Origin: Notolepis coatsorum
Lineage: Eukaryota; Chordata; Actinopteri; Aulopiformes; Paralepididae
Assembly (NCBI GenBank): GCA_963971535.1
Contig: OZ020587.1
Span: 160,807,584 to 160,871,583, forward strand
DNA: 64,000 nt
Reading direction: 5' to 3'
This document shows, piece after piece, positions 34,697 to 45,722 of the stretch (position 1 is its first letter; each line of letters starts with the position of its first letter). A model generated the notes under the pieces. The model did not search any database, was not told where the DNA came from, and saw nothing but the letters and a program-made list of their open reading frames with translations. Made by a program: the position numbers and the translations under genes.

Positions 34697-35150
34697 TACA
34701 TTTACATTTACATCATTTAGCTGACGCTTTTATCCAAAGCGACTTACAAGTTCTGTACGACAAGTCATCAGGAAGGGCACAACTCTATCAGCTGAGTAAC
34801 AATGTTCATCAAAGTGTTGAGTGCTACAATGTAGGTTAGTATATTACCACAAGTGCATGACAGTAAGGTTAGTTGGGGTTAGATTATTATAATCTTTTTA
34901 AAATTTCAGATAATGGTTGAAGAAGTGCGTCTTTAGTCGACAGCGAAATATTGGACGGGTTTCGGCTGTCCTAACTGTGGTGGGAAGTTTGTTCCACCAT
35001 TGTGGGGCAAGGACTGAGAAAAGGCGGCTTCTCCTTGATGACCCTCCCGGAGCTCGGATAGGAGTGGGTCTGAGACGACCAGAAGATGCAGAGCGTAGGG
35101 GTCTTGAGGGTGTGTAGTTAGAGACCATTGACCGAAGGTAGGCGGGAGCG
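34697..35150 (-). mobile_element. LINE 3' end (family T2)
   Basis: On the minus strand a C-terminal frame (YTPSRPLRSASSGRLRPTPI ... FSVLAPQWWNKLPTTVRTAE) is typical of fish LINE protein ends. It is followed by a 3' UTR ending in tttggataaaagcgtcagct and an (AAATGT)n tail. 5'-truncated. Confidence 0.85.
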
Positions 35151-35423
35151 GTTCCCCATGGTGTATACAGAGTATCACAAATAGGTTAATAACCCATAAA
35201 TCATGCTTGTCTGAACATGTATGAGTTATGCAGTGATGTACTTATCAGAAAAGTAAACAGACTATGTTTTCTGTGTCAGGAAACCAGACTTTTATGGCCA
35301 CGTTCATCATAATTCCCATGCCTTTATGCCTTTGATGACTTTATTCCAATTTCTTTCCATTTTCAGTGTTATTTATAAAAGAGACACAAAACACATATGG
35401 GGAGGAACAATAATATTATTTAT

Positions 35424-35680
35424 TCAGTATGTTAATAACACAAGTACCGTTTTGTTTACTTCCTCTTTGGGCAGAGATGTTTGCAAGTGGAGTGTGATAC
35501 CGGCCACCATTAGCAAAACCATAATGGTGTCTCCAGAAGCAACAAGCAGTAACATTAGTAGAATAAACACAATGAGCAGTAACGTTAATGTTAGTAGAAT
35601 AAACACAGCAGCCGTAAGTGCAGCTATAGCAGAAATAGACCCAATAACAACAATTAAACAAGGACAAGAGTGTAGGCACT
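35424..35680 (-). other. possible terminal exon encoding hydrophobic segments
   Basis: After a plausible acceptor (ttcttttctgccaaggaagt ctgctag) a minus-strand frame reads CLHSCPCLIVVIGSISAIAA, LTAAVFILLTLTLLLIVFIL, LMLLLVASGDTIMVLLMVAG, ITLHLQTSLPKEEVNKTVLV, LLTY and stops in tgAATAAA, which doubles as a polyadenylation signal. About 84 codons, mostly hydrophobic. There is an imperfect 33-36-bp internal duplication. No family recognised and no upstream exon found; it may be chance. Confidence 0.25.
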
Positions 35681-35699
35681 AGCAGACTTCCTTGGCAGA

Positions 35700-36000
35700 A
35701 AAGAAATTTTCAGTTTTAGGATCATTCGAGTTTTACAAGAATGGTTGATGGTCTATTTCATCGCCTATCAAATTAACCATGTAGAATTCTAGATGACGTT
35801 CCATAGCCCTGACCATACTATTAGAACTCAATTCAATTCTTTAAAAAAAAAGAATTGCAAGTTATATATCTATCTGACAACCATATTTCTCTAGAATTCT
35901 TGAAGTTACAAGTCAGCGCTGACAAAAAGGTATATTCCCAGAGTTGTAGAAGTTAGCCCCAAACAAACAGGTGCCTGGAGAGAAACATGGGCATGCTAGC
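35700..36000. other. unclassified AT-rich stretch
   Basis: No gene, repeat boundary or structure recognised. Confidence 0.4.
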
Positions 36001-36268
36001 TAAGATAAGATAAGATAAGGATAAGATAAGATAAGGATACAATAAGATAATATAAGATAAGATAAGATAAGATAAGATAAGATAAGATAAGATAAGATAA
36101 GACAAGATAAGATAAGGATAAGATATTATAAGATATTCCTTTATTGATCGCTTGGGGAAATTCGGGCGTCATAGCAGTATGGGCAGGGTAATAATAGAAA
36201 TACATAAATATAGGCAATACAATTAGATCTCAATATAAAAATACAAGAAAAATAAACAGTGTACAAAA
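36001..36268 (-). mobile_element. LINE 3' tail (family T3) with expanded (TTATC)n
   Basis: A (TAAGA)n of about 125 bp leads into ttcctttattgatcgcttgg ggaaattcggg, the reverse complement of the T3 tail. The rest (aggcaatacaattagatctc...) matches 61870-61960. Confidence 0.85.
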
Positions 36269-36269
36269 T

Positions 36270-36602
36270 ATAATCGCACGCTTCCTCCGAGACGTGCGCC
36301 GACAGCCAGTGACGTCTTTTCACTTGGCAGCGAGGACTCTCATTGGTAAAGTGTAATGCGTGGGAGGGCACGCTATCTCCACCAAGTCCTGCCCCGCTTA
36401 GCAAGCGCCGAGACCTGACCTGTAGGCATCGCTGTCCACAACGCCAGATTCCCACCCGCCAGCTTCCCCACCCCCTAATACTGCCAATTGTATTAGTGTG
36501 AACGGCCAGCCAAGCTGGTGACAACGCCGAGAGCTGGGCTCGAACCCAGCATCTCCTGCGTTGGCGACGAGCGCAATCTCCGCTACGCCACCTGACCGCC
36601 CC
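36270..36602 (-). mobile_element. tRNA-derived SINE (family S1), copy 1
   Basis: On the minus strand it starts ggcggtcaggtggcgtagcg (A box TGGCGTAGCGG) with B box GGGTTCGAGCCC 40-odd bases on, then the S1 body shared with 38221-38705, 57758-58226 and 59377-59850. The 3' end is truncated at the neighbouring LINE tail. Confidence 0.85.
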
Positions 36603-36654
36603 TGGGTACTAGTGTTTTAATTGTATGGGATACATGTGCGCATAGGAAGTAATG

Positions 36655-36800
36655 GGCTGTGATGGAAAGTAACCAAGTACATTTACTCAAGTACATTTTG
36701 ATGGATTTGGCAATTGAGTTTTTCCATTTTAGAGGATACATGATTATGTTTGAAATACTGGGCAGGGGAGGAATGTAACTAAGTCTATTTACTCAAGTTT
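36655..36800. mobile_element. fragment of an AAGTAACTAAGTACATTTACT-type MITE
   Basis: aaagtaaccaagtacatttactcaagtaca and a second end-like segment (ggaatgtaactaagtctatt) resemble a very common fish repeat. Boundaries not resolved. A short LINE-like piece (gccatcaggctccacaaccg) follows at about 36830. Confidence 0.55.
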
Positions 36801-36869
36801 TTGGGGAACGCAAAGTCACGCAAAGCCAGTAGCCATCAGGCTCCACAACCGTGGGCATGCCACGGACTG

Positions 36870-37395
36870 CTGCCAATTTCTGGAGAACTAACGGCTGGTG
36901 AACTTGATAACTGTTAGGACTATAGGGAGGTGTAGTGGTTACGTCATTGCCGTTTTTCCGTGTTCCACCCTCTGTCCAACGCAATGTATTTCACCATTGC
37001 CCACCTTTCTAAATCGTCTCGTTTAAAACAAATAAAGCATTAACATTTGCATGGTGTACCTTTCTGTGCGTATTCATCCACAATCTCTAGCTCAACATGA
37101 AAATATTCGCAATTAATCGTAAAAAAAATCGCAGAATTTGATTTCAACCAGAAATCAATTAACAAGTCTGAGTCCTTGTCTGCACCTTTCCGAGTCCGAA
37201 TGCAGTCGATGCTCGAGTCCAAGTCGAGTCACGAGGCCTGAAAATCAGTCCAGGACTAGAGTACTACAACACTGTCCGCTGTACCCCGTTGTCCGCAGGC
37301 ACGGCCCCCGCAGTGGTCTGCTAGGCACTGCCCTGCACCCCGTGTCCAAACAGACGTCAATCAGCAGAGCCTTGCTTGTCGCATGATATGCTGTA
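36870..37395. other. no gene recognised
   Basis: Mixed single-copy-looking sequence without a supported ORF or repeat end. Confidence 0.4.
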
Positions 37396-37431
37396 AACTA
37401 GGGCTGACCTCGACTAGTCGAATAGTCGACT

Positions 37432-37990
37432 CAGTGGTTCCGAAAGCTCGCAACCTTTGGGTCGCGAGCAGCCACGGGTGGGCCGCGAGATGATTTCCAA
37501 AAAAATTTAAAATAAATAAAATCATTTTTATTTTTTTTGTCAGGCCACTGAACTTAGAAGCAGGCCAGGACAGTGTTTCTAGTTGTATTCAAAAATTCTA
37601 TTCTATTGTATTCTAAAATGTGACTATATGGTTTTATATTAACTTAATAAATAAACAAAAACGAAAAATCTACTTATTTCAACGAACATTTCAATCTAAA
37701 TAACAGATTATGCACATAAAACGCTGAAAACAACCGAAGCAACAATAGTATTTTAATGAGGCTATTATTATTATCATTATTATTTTGCAACAAGTTAGCC
37801 CTCTCATAAATAGCACATATAAATGAATAACTAACTTGAACTAACTTAATAGGATTGAAGTGATATTTGGCTTAAAAAATCAGTCACCTGGCAAAAAAAT
37901 AAAATAAAAAAGCCTGACGATGTGCATTGGGCCGCGGCTCTCTGACGCCTTATTTTCTGGGTCCTGGCCTGAAAAGTTTGGGAACCCCTG
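37432..37990. mobile_element. inner hAT-like element
   Basis: Ends CAGTGGTTCCGAAAGCTCGC and AAAGTTTGGGAACCCCTG form the CAGNGGTTCCNAA-type inverted repeat of hAT MITEs. Only gact is shared by the flanks, so the 8-bp duplication is not clear. The interior is noncoding. Confidence 0.7.
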
Positions 37991-38220
37991 GACTAATCGA
38001 TCGAAAGGAGCCGTAGTCGACTGTCAACCTCTTAGTCGAATGCACACAAAAAATGGCGCGCATACCAGCGAGGCTAACTGCCTAGGAAAATGGGCACAGA
38101 GGCACTGAAAGAGGATTTCACCCGTCTAATGAACACACTAGACAAATATCTAGACAAACAAGATGTATCCATCAGTGGACCAATTGCATGCTTTCTCAGA
38201 GGACAAGAAGCCTTCAATCA

Positions 38221-38705
38221 GGCGGCTGGGTGGCGTAGCAGTCTAAGCGCTCGTCACCAACGCAAGAGACACCGGTATCGAATCCGGCTGTCAGCGTTGC
38301 CTCCGGCTTGGGCCGGCCGTCATACTGGCTCAATTGGCAGAGTCAGCGGGAGGGAAGCCGGTGGGGTGGTATTACAACTGGACGTTGTAAACAGCGACTC
38401 CTACAGGTCGGTCAGGGCGCCTGCACAGCAAAGAAGGGATATAGTGAAGGTAGTGTGAGCCTCCCACACGTTACACTTTACCAATGAGAGTCCGCGCTGG
38501 CAGGTGAAAAGAGGTTGCTGGCTGTCTCCTATGTGACGGAGGAAGCATCTGATAGACTTCAGGGCTCCATAGACCGACCAGTGGGGGGCACATGCGAGCA
38601 ACGACCAGGAAGGGGAGGGGGGAATTGGCATAACGACAAAAAAATTGGGATGGGAGAAAGATCTGAGAAAAACAGGAGGAGAAAAAAGTGGATAAAAAAA
38701 AAAAA
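38221..38705 (+). mobile_element. tRNA-derived SINE (family S1), copy 2
   Basis: tRNA-like head (A box TGGCGTAGCAG, B box GGTATCGAATCC), a 400-bp body, and an A-rich end. Flanked by agccttcaatca (38209-38220) and agccttcagtcg (38706-38717), a 12-bp target duplication with two differences. Inserted in the hAT at 37399-38887. Confidence 0.92.
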
Positions 38706-39029
38706 AGCCTTCAGTCGACTCCTTCATACATTAAGCACCCCCCACAGCCCAAATGGAATGAAATTAAATAATAAATAAATATTATAATAAAAAGAAAATT
38801 CGCATTCGGGGGGTAGTCGACTACTATCGGCAAATTTCGGCCAATCAAAGTTGACTATACAAATCCTTAGTCGGGGACAGGCCTATAGTGTAAACACAGG
38901 CATTCTGAGAGCATGCTGCTGTCGCCCACTAAATTAGTTTAATTGTGGCTCACAAATTGAGCGTGAAATGCAATGTATAATGTTAAGCGTAGAAGCCATG
39001 TATGTGGGCGGTGTTGGTGTGCCTACATT

Positions 39030-39257
39030 TACATTTACATTTACATTCAGTCATCTAGCTGAACGCTTTTATCCAAAGCGACTTTCAAGTTCTGTACAAC
39101 AAGTCAGGAGGAAGGGTACAACTCTGGCAGCTAAGGGTCAGTAAGATTGTTCGTCAAACAGTGTTGAACTTGAGTGCTACAGTCTTGAGTGCATAATAGT
39201 ATAGACATATTAGCATAGTAGATAGTAGTATAGACATATTAGCATAGTAGGTAGTAG
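39030..39257 (-). mobile_element. LINE 3' tail (family T2), left part, target of the intact LINE
   Basis: (ACATTT)n, then gaacgcttttatccaaagcg as in 34697-34740. From about 39195 a short unit (agacatattagcatagtagg) is repeated. The remainder is at 42855-43115. Confidence 0.8.
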
Positions 39258-42200
39258 TATGCTGTGGGGTGGGGCCGAGGAGTTGGCGCAGAGGAGAGTG
39301 GCAGCCTTTTCATTGCAGCTCCCACCCCCTTTACTTCTTATCCCGTTTACTACTTCTTACTTATTCTTTTTGTGATTATACTTACTTAATAGGTGTATAA
39401 GTGACTGTGCGTTGCTTTAGACCAAGTTAAGGCATTTGTAACAACTTCTGTGAAGTTAGCTGAGTTAGGCAAGTTCGGTCGAGCACAGCTCTGAACAATG
39501 GACAACAACACCGGCGGCGGGCTGGTTTACCCGCGGCAGGACAACAACAACAACAACAACAGCAACAACGGCGGGCTGGTTTACCCGAGGGAGGCTCTCC
39601 TCTGCTTTCGAAACAGAGTTGCAGAACCACCGAGGAATCTACCAGCCGAAATAAGGATTCGCAGACGGGGAAATCGCGCTGGCTCGAGCGTGAAGGACAG
39701 GATAAAGGACAGCAGGAGATTCAAGCCTTACCTGCCCGCTGTCGTCATGGGGAACGTGCGATCGCTGGTCAACAAGACCGACGAGCTCTCAGCCCTGATG
39801 ATCAACCAGCGTGAGTACAAGGAGGCAAGCCTACTGTGCTTCACCGAATCCTGGCTGAACGAGAACATCCCGGACAGTGCAATAGAACAGGAGGGCTTCA
39901 CGGTGGTGCGCGCCGACCGGAGTAAACAGAGCGGCAAGCGGAGAGGCGGAGGGCTTGTTGTCTTTGTTAACTCCAAATGGTGCCACCCGGGGCACATCAC
40001 CATTAAGGAACGTATCTGTTCCCCCGACATTGAACTATTGGCACTGAGTCTGCGGCCATACTATTTACCGCGAGAAATAACACACGTCCTGGCTCTCACT
40101 GTTTACATCCCACCCAGCGCGGCGGCGGCGCAGGCGAGTGACGTCATACACTCCACCGTCGCGGCGCTTCAGACAAAACACCCGGATGCATTTATTTTTA
40201 TCAATGGGGACTTCAACCATGTCAGACTGAACAAGACCCTGACAAACTTCACCCAGTATGTCACCTGCAAAACCAGGGGAGACAAAACTCTGGACCTCCT
40301 GTATGCTAACGTGAAGGAGGCTTTCAGTGCGACTTCCCTGCCCCCCCTCGGCCAGTCAGACCACAACCTTGTGAGGCTTGTATCCACATACACGCCTCTC
40401 ATTAAGAGACAGCCTCCGACCACCATGTCTGTCCCACAGTGGTCTGACGACGTCGAGGAGGAGCTACAGGAGTGTTTCAGGTCGACAGACTGGGATATGT
40501 TTGAGAGGGCTTACGGTGATGACATTGATGGACTATCCCACTGCATCACAGACTACATCAGGTTCTGTGAGGAGAGCATCGTACCCACAAAGAGGGTACG
40601 CTGCTTCTCAAACAATAAACCCTGGATTAGCAAGGACATTAAACACCTGCTAAACAGGAAAAAGAGGGCCTTCATGGCAGGGGACACTGAGCAGGCCAGG
40701 GCTGTCCAAAGGGAGCTCAAAAAAGAGCTAAGGGCAGCCAAGGTCAGCTACAAGGACAGGCTGGAGGGCAGACTACAGGCCAACAACACCAGGGAGGTGT
40801 GGGCGGGGGTCAGGAAGATCACTGGTTTCAAACAGCAGGGCACAGCTGTGGAGGGCCCTCCAGAGCGTGCAAACGAGTTCAACTCGTTTTTCAACCGCTT
40901 TGACCAGAGTGGCCTCCCCACACCCCTCCCCCCACCCATCGACACCAGCACCAGATCACACCTACAAAGCAGCCCCCCCACCCCCCACCCACCCACACCC
41001 ATCAGCAACGGCACCCCACCCCCAACACCAGCAGACTGCCCACCACCCCCAACCCTGACGATCACAACCAGTCAGGTCAGTAGGCAGCTCTCCAAAATTA
41101 ACGTAAACAAGGCCAGAGGACCGGACAACACCAATCCCAGGGTGCTCAAGGTATGTGCAGAGCAGCTGGCAGCACCGCTCCAGCATCTTTTCAACCTCTC
41201 CCTGAGGCTGGAGAGGGTGCCCCAGCTCTGGAAGACCTCCTGCATTGTCCCGGTGCCCAAGAAGGGACGTCCCAGCACCCCCAACGACTACAGGCCAGTC
41301 GCTCTGACGTCACACGTCATGAAGACGTTTGAGAGACTGGTCCTGCAACACCTCAAGCCCCTGGTGCGTGACTCCCTCGACCCCCTGCAGTTTGCATACC
41401 AGGCAAACATCGGGGTGGAGGATGCCATCATCTACATGCTCCACAGAGCGTACACGCACCTGGAGAAGCCGCGCAGCTCAGTGAGGATTATGTTCTTTGA
41501 TTTCTCCAGCGCCTTCAACACCATCCAGCCGTCACTGCTAGCGGAGAAGCTCTCTGCGATGCAGCTGGAGCACGGCTTGGTGGCCTGGATCAAGGACTAC
41601 CTCACTGAGAGGCCACAGTACGTCAGACTAAAGGACAGTCAGTCTGACGTACTGGTGAGCAACACCGGCGCCCCCCAGGGAACTGTGCTGTCACCCTTCC
41701 TCTTCACCCTCTACACCTCAGACTTCTGCCGCAACTCCAGCGGGTGCCACCTGCAGAAGTTCTCAGACGACTCCTCCATCGTAAGCTACATCACCGACGA
41801 TGATGAGGAGGAGTACAGAGCCCTGGTGGAGAGCTTCGTGGGGTGGAGCGACAGCAACCACCTCCAACTCAACACCAGTAAGACCAAGGAGCTGGTGGTG
41901 GACTTCCGGAGGGGCAAGAAGAGGCCCCCCCCGATTCTTATCTCCATCCGAGGGGTGGATGTGGAGATGGTGGACTCATACAAGTTCCTTGGGGTACACC
42001 TGAACAATAAACTGGACTGGTCGGACAACACAGAGGCCCTCTACAGGAAGGGACAGAGCAGGCTGTTCTTCCTGAGGAGACTCAGGTCCTTCAATGTGTG
42101 CAACAAACTGCTGCAGTCTTTTTACCAGTCTGTTGTGGCCAGCATCCTCTTCTATGCTGTGGCATGCTGGGGAGGCTACATCAACTCAAGGGACACCAAC

Positions 42201-42854
42201 AAGCTCAACAAGCTGGTGAGGAAGGCTAGCTCCGTGGTGGGAGTCGAGCTACCTAGACTTGAGGTGATGGTAGAGAGGGGGATGATAAGGAAGCTGGATG
42301 CCATCATGGAGAACCCCTACCACCCCCTCTACGACGAGCTAGTCAAGATGAGAAGCTCGTTCAGCCACAGACTCATCCCCCCCCGACACTCAACTAACCG
42401 CCTCGGACAGTCCTTCATACCAGCGGCCATCAGGCTCCACAACAGTGGGCAGCGACTAGCAGCCTCCAGGCCCCACAACAGGGGGCAGCGACAGCGACTG
42501 CTACCAGACATTGACCTGGGACTTATAGGAACCCAAGGGGGACAAAGTAGACTACCCTGGTACTTTGATTAATGTATACTCAGTAGATAGTAAATTATAA
42601 CACTACCTCATGCATACTGCACCTCATGTGACACTGTGAATAATGTGAATATTCCTCAGCTAGTCAGATAGTAAATTATATTGACCATATTGATCAAATT
42701 GTTTACACTGCCTGTGTTGTCTTTTACTACCTGTATACTGTGTTGTTTTACTACCTGTACCCCTCCCCCCCTCCCCCCCATGCTGCTATGATGCCTGAAT
42801 TTCCCCAAGGGGATCAATAAAGGAATATCTTATCTTATCTTATCTTATCTTATA
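39258..42854 (+). mobile_element. full-length-looking jockey-group LINE (L2/Rex-like)
   Basis: 3.6-kb non-LTR retrotransposon: a 240-bp 5' UTR, one long ORF (39498-42572), a 280-bp 3' UTR with gatgcctgaatttccccaag and gggatcaataaaggaatatc, and a (TTATC)n tail. Inserted in a T2 LINE tail whose agacatattagcatagtagg repeat obscures the target duplication. Other copies of its tail (T3) are at 30130, 36001 and 61765. Confidence 0.92.
39498..42572 (+). CDS. LINE ORF: AP endonuclease - reverse transcriptase, 1024 aa
   Basis: Uninterrupted ORF. The first 30 residues include an Asn run from a (CAA)n. The endonuclease (about residues 75-310) shows MGNVRSLVNKTDEL, LLCFTESWLNENIPD, RRGGGLVVFVNSKW, FINGDFNHV and LGQSDHNLVRL, the usual APE landmarks (N, E, D, H positions). 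A proline/threonine-rich linker follows (about 470-515). The reverse transcriptase (about 560-850) has SCIVPVPKKGRPSTPNDYRP, IMFFDFSSAFNTIQP (motif A), GAPQGTVLSPFLFTLYTSDF (motif B) and FSDDSSIV (motif C, with both Asp residues). The C-terminal part (FNVCNKLLQSFYQSVVASIL...) is typical of fish L2/Rex-like LINEs. Start chosen as the first ATG. It makes its own cDNA by target-primed reverse transcription; retention of all motifs suggests recent activity. Confidence 0.93.
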   Translation: MDNNTGGGLVYPRQDNNNNNNSNNGGLVYPREALLCFRNRVAEPPRNLPAEIRIRRRGNRAGSSVKDRIKDSRRFKPYLPAVVMGNVRSLVNKTDELSALMINQREYKEASLLCFTESWLNENIPDSAIEQEGFTVVRADRSKQSGKRRGGGLVVFVNSKWCHPGHITIKERICSPDIELLALSLRPYYLPREITHVLALTVYIPPSAAAAQASDVIHSTVAALQTKHPDAFIFINGDFNHVRLNKTLTNFTQYVTCKTRGDKTLDLLYANVKEAFSATSLPPLGQSDHNLVRLVSTYTPLIKRQPPTTMSVPQWSDDVEEELQECFRSTDWDMFERAYGDDIDGLSHCITDYIRFCEESIVPTKRVRCFSNNKPWISKDIKHLLNRKKRAFMAGDTEQARAVQRELKKELRAAKVSYKDRLEGRLQANNTREVWAGVRKITGFKQQGTAVEGPPERANEFNSFFNRFDQSGLPTPLPPPIDTSTRSHLQSSPPTPHPPTPISNGTPPPTPADCPPPPTLTITTSQVSRQLSKINVNKARGPDNTNPRVLKVCAEQLAAPLQHLFNLSLRLERVPQLWKTSCIVPVPKKGRPSTPNDYRPVALTSHVMKTFERLVLQHLKPLVRDSLDPLQFAYQANIGVEDAIIYMLHRAYTHLEKPRSSVRIMFFDFSSAFNTIQPSLLAEKLSAMQLEHGLVAWIKDYLTERPQYVRLKDSQSDVLVSNTGAPQGTVLSPFLFTLYTSDFCRNSSGCHLQKFSDDSSIVSYITDDDEEEYRALVESFVGWSDSNHLQLNTSKTKELVVDFRRGKKRPPPILISIRGVDVEMVDSYKFLGVHLNNKLDWSDNTEALYRKGQSRLFFLRRLRSFNVCNKLLQSFYQSVVASILFYAVACWGGYINSRDTNKLNKLVRKASSVVGVELPRLEVMVERGMIRKLDAIMENPYHPLYDELVKMRSSFSHRLIPPRHSTNRLGQSFIPAAIRLHNSGQRLAASRPHNRGQRQRLLPDIDLGLIGTQGGQSRLPWYFD

Positions 42855-43115
42855 GACATATTAGCATAGTAGGTACTGGTAGTAGTATAGACATAGTAGC
42901 ATAGTAGGTAGTAATATATAGACATATTAGCATAGTAGGTAGTAATATAGGCAAGATAGATTACCTAAGTAGCAGAGTGCATAATAGTAAAAGACAGTAC
43001 AAAGTTTAGTTGAGAATAACTTTGATAACCCCCCACGAGCTCAGATAGGAGTGGGTCTGAGGTGGCCAGAAGATGCAGAGTGTAGGGGTCTTGAGGGTGT
43101 GTAATTATATTATTG
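42855..43115 (-). mobile_element. LINE 3' tail (family T2), right part
   Basis: Continues the 39030-39257 fragment: agacatattagcatagtagg repeats, then ccacgagctcagataggagt gggtctgaggtggccagaag, which parallels 35045-35110. Confidence 0.8.
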
Positions 43116-44550
43116 TGTGTTCTGCCATTTTGGCACCATTAACTATGTGTAGCTATACTACATTTTGCCATTTTGCCCCCGATAACTATGTGCGCATTCC
43201 GCCATTTTTGTTTCACCTGGTTACCTCACACTCAGGGTCAGTTAGCTGATAGGTCAGGGTACAGTACCTCCCCCCATCTCCCCATAGGTTGCTGTGTGGT
43301 GAGTGACAGCACCAAACAATTAGGTCATCAGTGAGCTGGTAGGTTCACATGAGATTTCCTACCCCCCCCCCACATTACTTTCTATTGTATTAAAATACAA
43401 ATTTCCAAATATATTTCTCTTATACCTTCATGTATATGTGCTGTATTGCTGTTCTGGGAACCTGCGAGGAAGAAAACTAGTCCAGGTCAGTTTCCTGGGG
43501 GCGCAACAAATGTGTATTATGGATTAGCCGTTAAACTACGCCTTTAAATGGTTATGTTTATCTTTTTCATTTAATTAAATTTCAAACCTTTATTTTAAGA
43601 CACTGAGGTCACCCTCATTTAGAGCGACGACAGGCTTACAGAGCAAGACACCCTTTATCAGCAGTTTCATATATATAGGCACAATAAATAACAATAAACA
43701 ATAAGAAATCGGCTGAGACGGTGACAAATCTGAGATCATACTTTTAAATGCAGCAAGAGAAGGAATCTTTTGTATCTTTATGTGGCCTGCTAATTAATAT
43801 TAATAACAGTAACAGTAATCAGTTATAAGATTTATTTGAATCACATTTTCATTGTGTAATGATCCTACATCAAACATGTGGATACAACAGCAGGCTGACT
43901 CCACTCACCGCTGTGCAGACGCTCTCATCCGACACTCTCCCACTTTTTCATCAAAATGCCATGAAATTTCCCCTTTATCAAAATCCTTTTTTTATGTCTG
44001 GCTGGAACAAGTCAAAGTTAGAATCCAATTTAACAATTCTTCACGGTTAAAATGCCCAGCACTCCCTTTTCCTTAAAAGCCAATTAAAATATGCAAAAGT
44101 ACAATCCTTTAATTTTCTCATAAAAATGTAAATGACTCAAAAGCGCTTGTTAAAATCAGGGGAATTCTTAAACAATGGAAAATAAATCTTTATTCCTCTA
44201 TGGGGTTAACAGACAATAATAGCCTGTAGACAAGAAAAAGAAAGGATTATATATAATGGATCACCAAAAAATCCATATCCATCTTTATTGGCTATAAGTA
44301 GTTTAGCTTGTTGACCTTTGACCTAAATTCTTCAATAACTCTAATAATAGCTCTACTGACCATATTTACACGTTTTGCTCTTTTGCTCTTATGTCATACT
44401 CAGGTTGGGATTCCTTTCCACCCTGTTCCCACCTCAATTAATGCCAGGGCCACTCTGTGACAGAAGATGTTTTGTTTGTAACAGAATGCACCATTAATAA
44501 TATGTTGAATAGGAAAGGAATGTGTTTCTTATTTGCTATTGGGGTTTACA
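43116..44550. other. no gene recognised
   Basis: AT-rich, apparently single-copy sequence with poly-C (about 43362) and poly-G (about 44552) runs. Overlapping short frames at 43850-44076 show no family resemblance. Confidence 0.45.
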
Positions 44551-44554
44551 GGGG

Positions 44555-44795
44555 GGGGGGGTGACAGTGGCTCGGGAGGTGGAGCAGTCATCTGGTAATC
44601 CAGAGATTCCCGGTTCGATTCCAGCTCCTCCACGCAGGGTGTCAAAATGTCTTTGAGCAAGACACTTAACCCCTAACTGCTCCCGATGAGCAGGTCGGCA
44701 CCTTGCATGTTTGCCCCCGTCGTCTGTGTGTGAGTGAATGGGTGAATGTGAGGATAGAAGCGCTATATAAATGCACTATTTACCATTTTACACAA
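44555..44795 (+). mobile_element. tRNA-derived SINE (V-SINE-like)
   Basis: Head gtggctcgggaggtggagca then tctggtaatccagagattcc cggttcgattccagctcc (B box GGTTCGATTCC). The body has gagcaagacacttaacccct, and the 3' end gaagcgctatataaatgcac resembles the conserved tail of fish V-SINEs. Confidence 0.85.
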
Positions 44796-44799
44796 GGAA

Positions 44800-45480
44800 A
44801 CTATAAAAGAAGGAAGGGTCATCACGTCACTGTGTAGTGCGTGAACGCACATTGGTGCCAAGTGTGGAAACTTTCAGTTCGGCCGACATCGAGTTGAATG
44901 TTATCAGCCATCTCCTCGTTTATGACCTGTCGTTTAAACAGGTAATATAGACATATCACGTCAAAAATATTAAACGTCAATAAAAAAAGAATATTAGATG
45001 TTTAATATACAGTGGTTATGGAAACATGAAACTTGTTTCGAACCATATCAGGGAATGCAATTTGATGAGTCAGATCACAGGCAAATGTGGGCAAATCTTT
45101 ACAAAAATGTCTACTTTCACAGAATTGCAACAATTACAACATTCATGTAGGGGGGGAATTCTCCTTCATCACTCGCTGTCACCACCAGCCAGATGCAACT
45201 TAAGTTAGCCAACACAAATTTTGACATGTCGCCTTTAATCCAAAAACAACAAGGAAGAAGTGAAAATGGCTGGTGTATTTCTGAATCCACTCACCTCTGA
45301 GGCAGTTGGCAAAAACATTGTATGTCTTTGAGACAGGGGATGTGGTTTGGACTGGCATCTTGTGGTAAAACAGGCCTGATCTCTCCACACACAAGCACAC
45401 ATGAACACACACACACACACTACACATGCTCTCTCACACACCCCACACACAACAAAAAAAGGTCACTTTAAAAAGAAAAA
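44800..45480. other. unclassified, with a possible small exon
   Basis: Mostly no recognisable features. Near 44855-44941 a plus-strand stretch encoding VETFSSADIELNVISHLLVY DLSFKQ ends at CAG|gtaata, a plausible donor; no upstream ATG in frame and no family match, so it is not called as a gene. Confidence 0.25.
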
Positions 45481-45489
45481 GAAAATAAC

Positions 45490-45722
45490 GACTGTACTTT
45501 TTTTTTGCAATAGTCCGAACTGTATATGTGTATATTACTGTATATATTACTCATTACCTTTATTTCTTACACTTAGCATTGTATTTTATTCATATAACTT
45601 TTTTTAACATGTCTATTCTATTTTTCTATTTGTATTTTTGCACAATCGAGGCGGGCATGGCCACCTACATTTCACTGCATGTCTTGTGTATGTATGTGAC
45701 AAATAAAACTCTTGAATCTTGA
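45490..45722 (+). mobile_element. LINE 3' tail with AATAAA and (CTTGAAT)n end
   Basis: AT-rich 3' UTR ending catttcactgcatgtcttgt gtatgtatgtgacaaataaa actcttgaatcttgaatctt, a common fish LINE tail. It abuts the minisatellite. Confidence 0.65.

Larger units (their letters stand above)
37399..38887. mobile_element. hAT element with two nested insertions
   Basis: Ends TAGGGCTGACCTCGACTAG and CTTAGTCGGGGACAGGCCTA are inverted. Flanks ctgtaaac (37391-37398) and gtgtaaac (38888-38895) agree at 7 of 8 bases. Inside are a second TIR element and an S1 SINE. Between them a plus-strand frame from 38090 reads MGTEALKEDFTRLMNTLDKY LDKQDVSISGPIACFLRGQE; it is compositionally protein-like, possibly transposase or captured sequence, but I do not recognise it. 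Confidence 0.82.
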
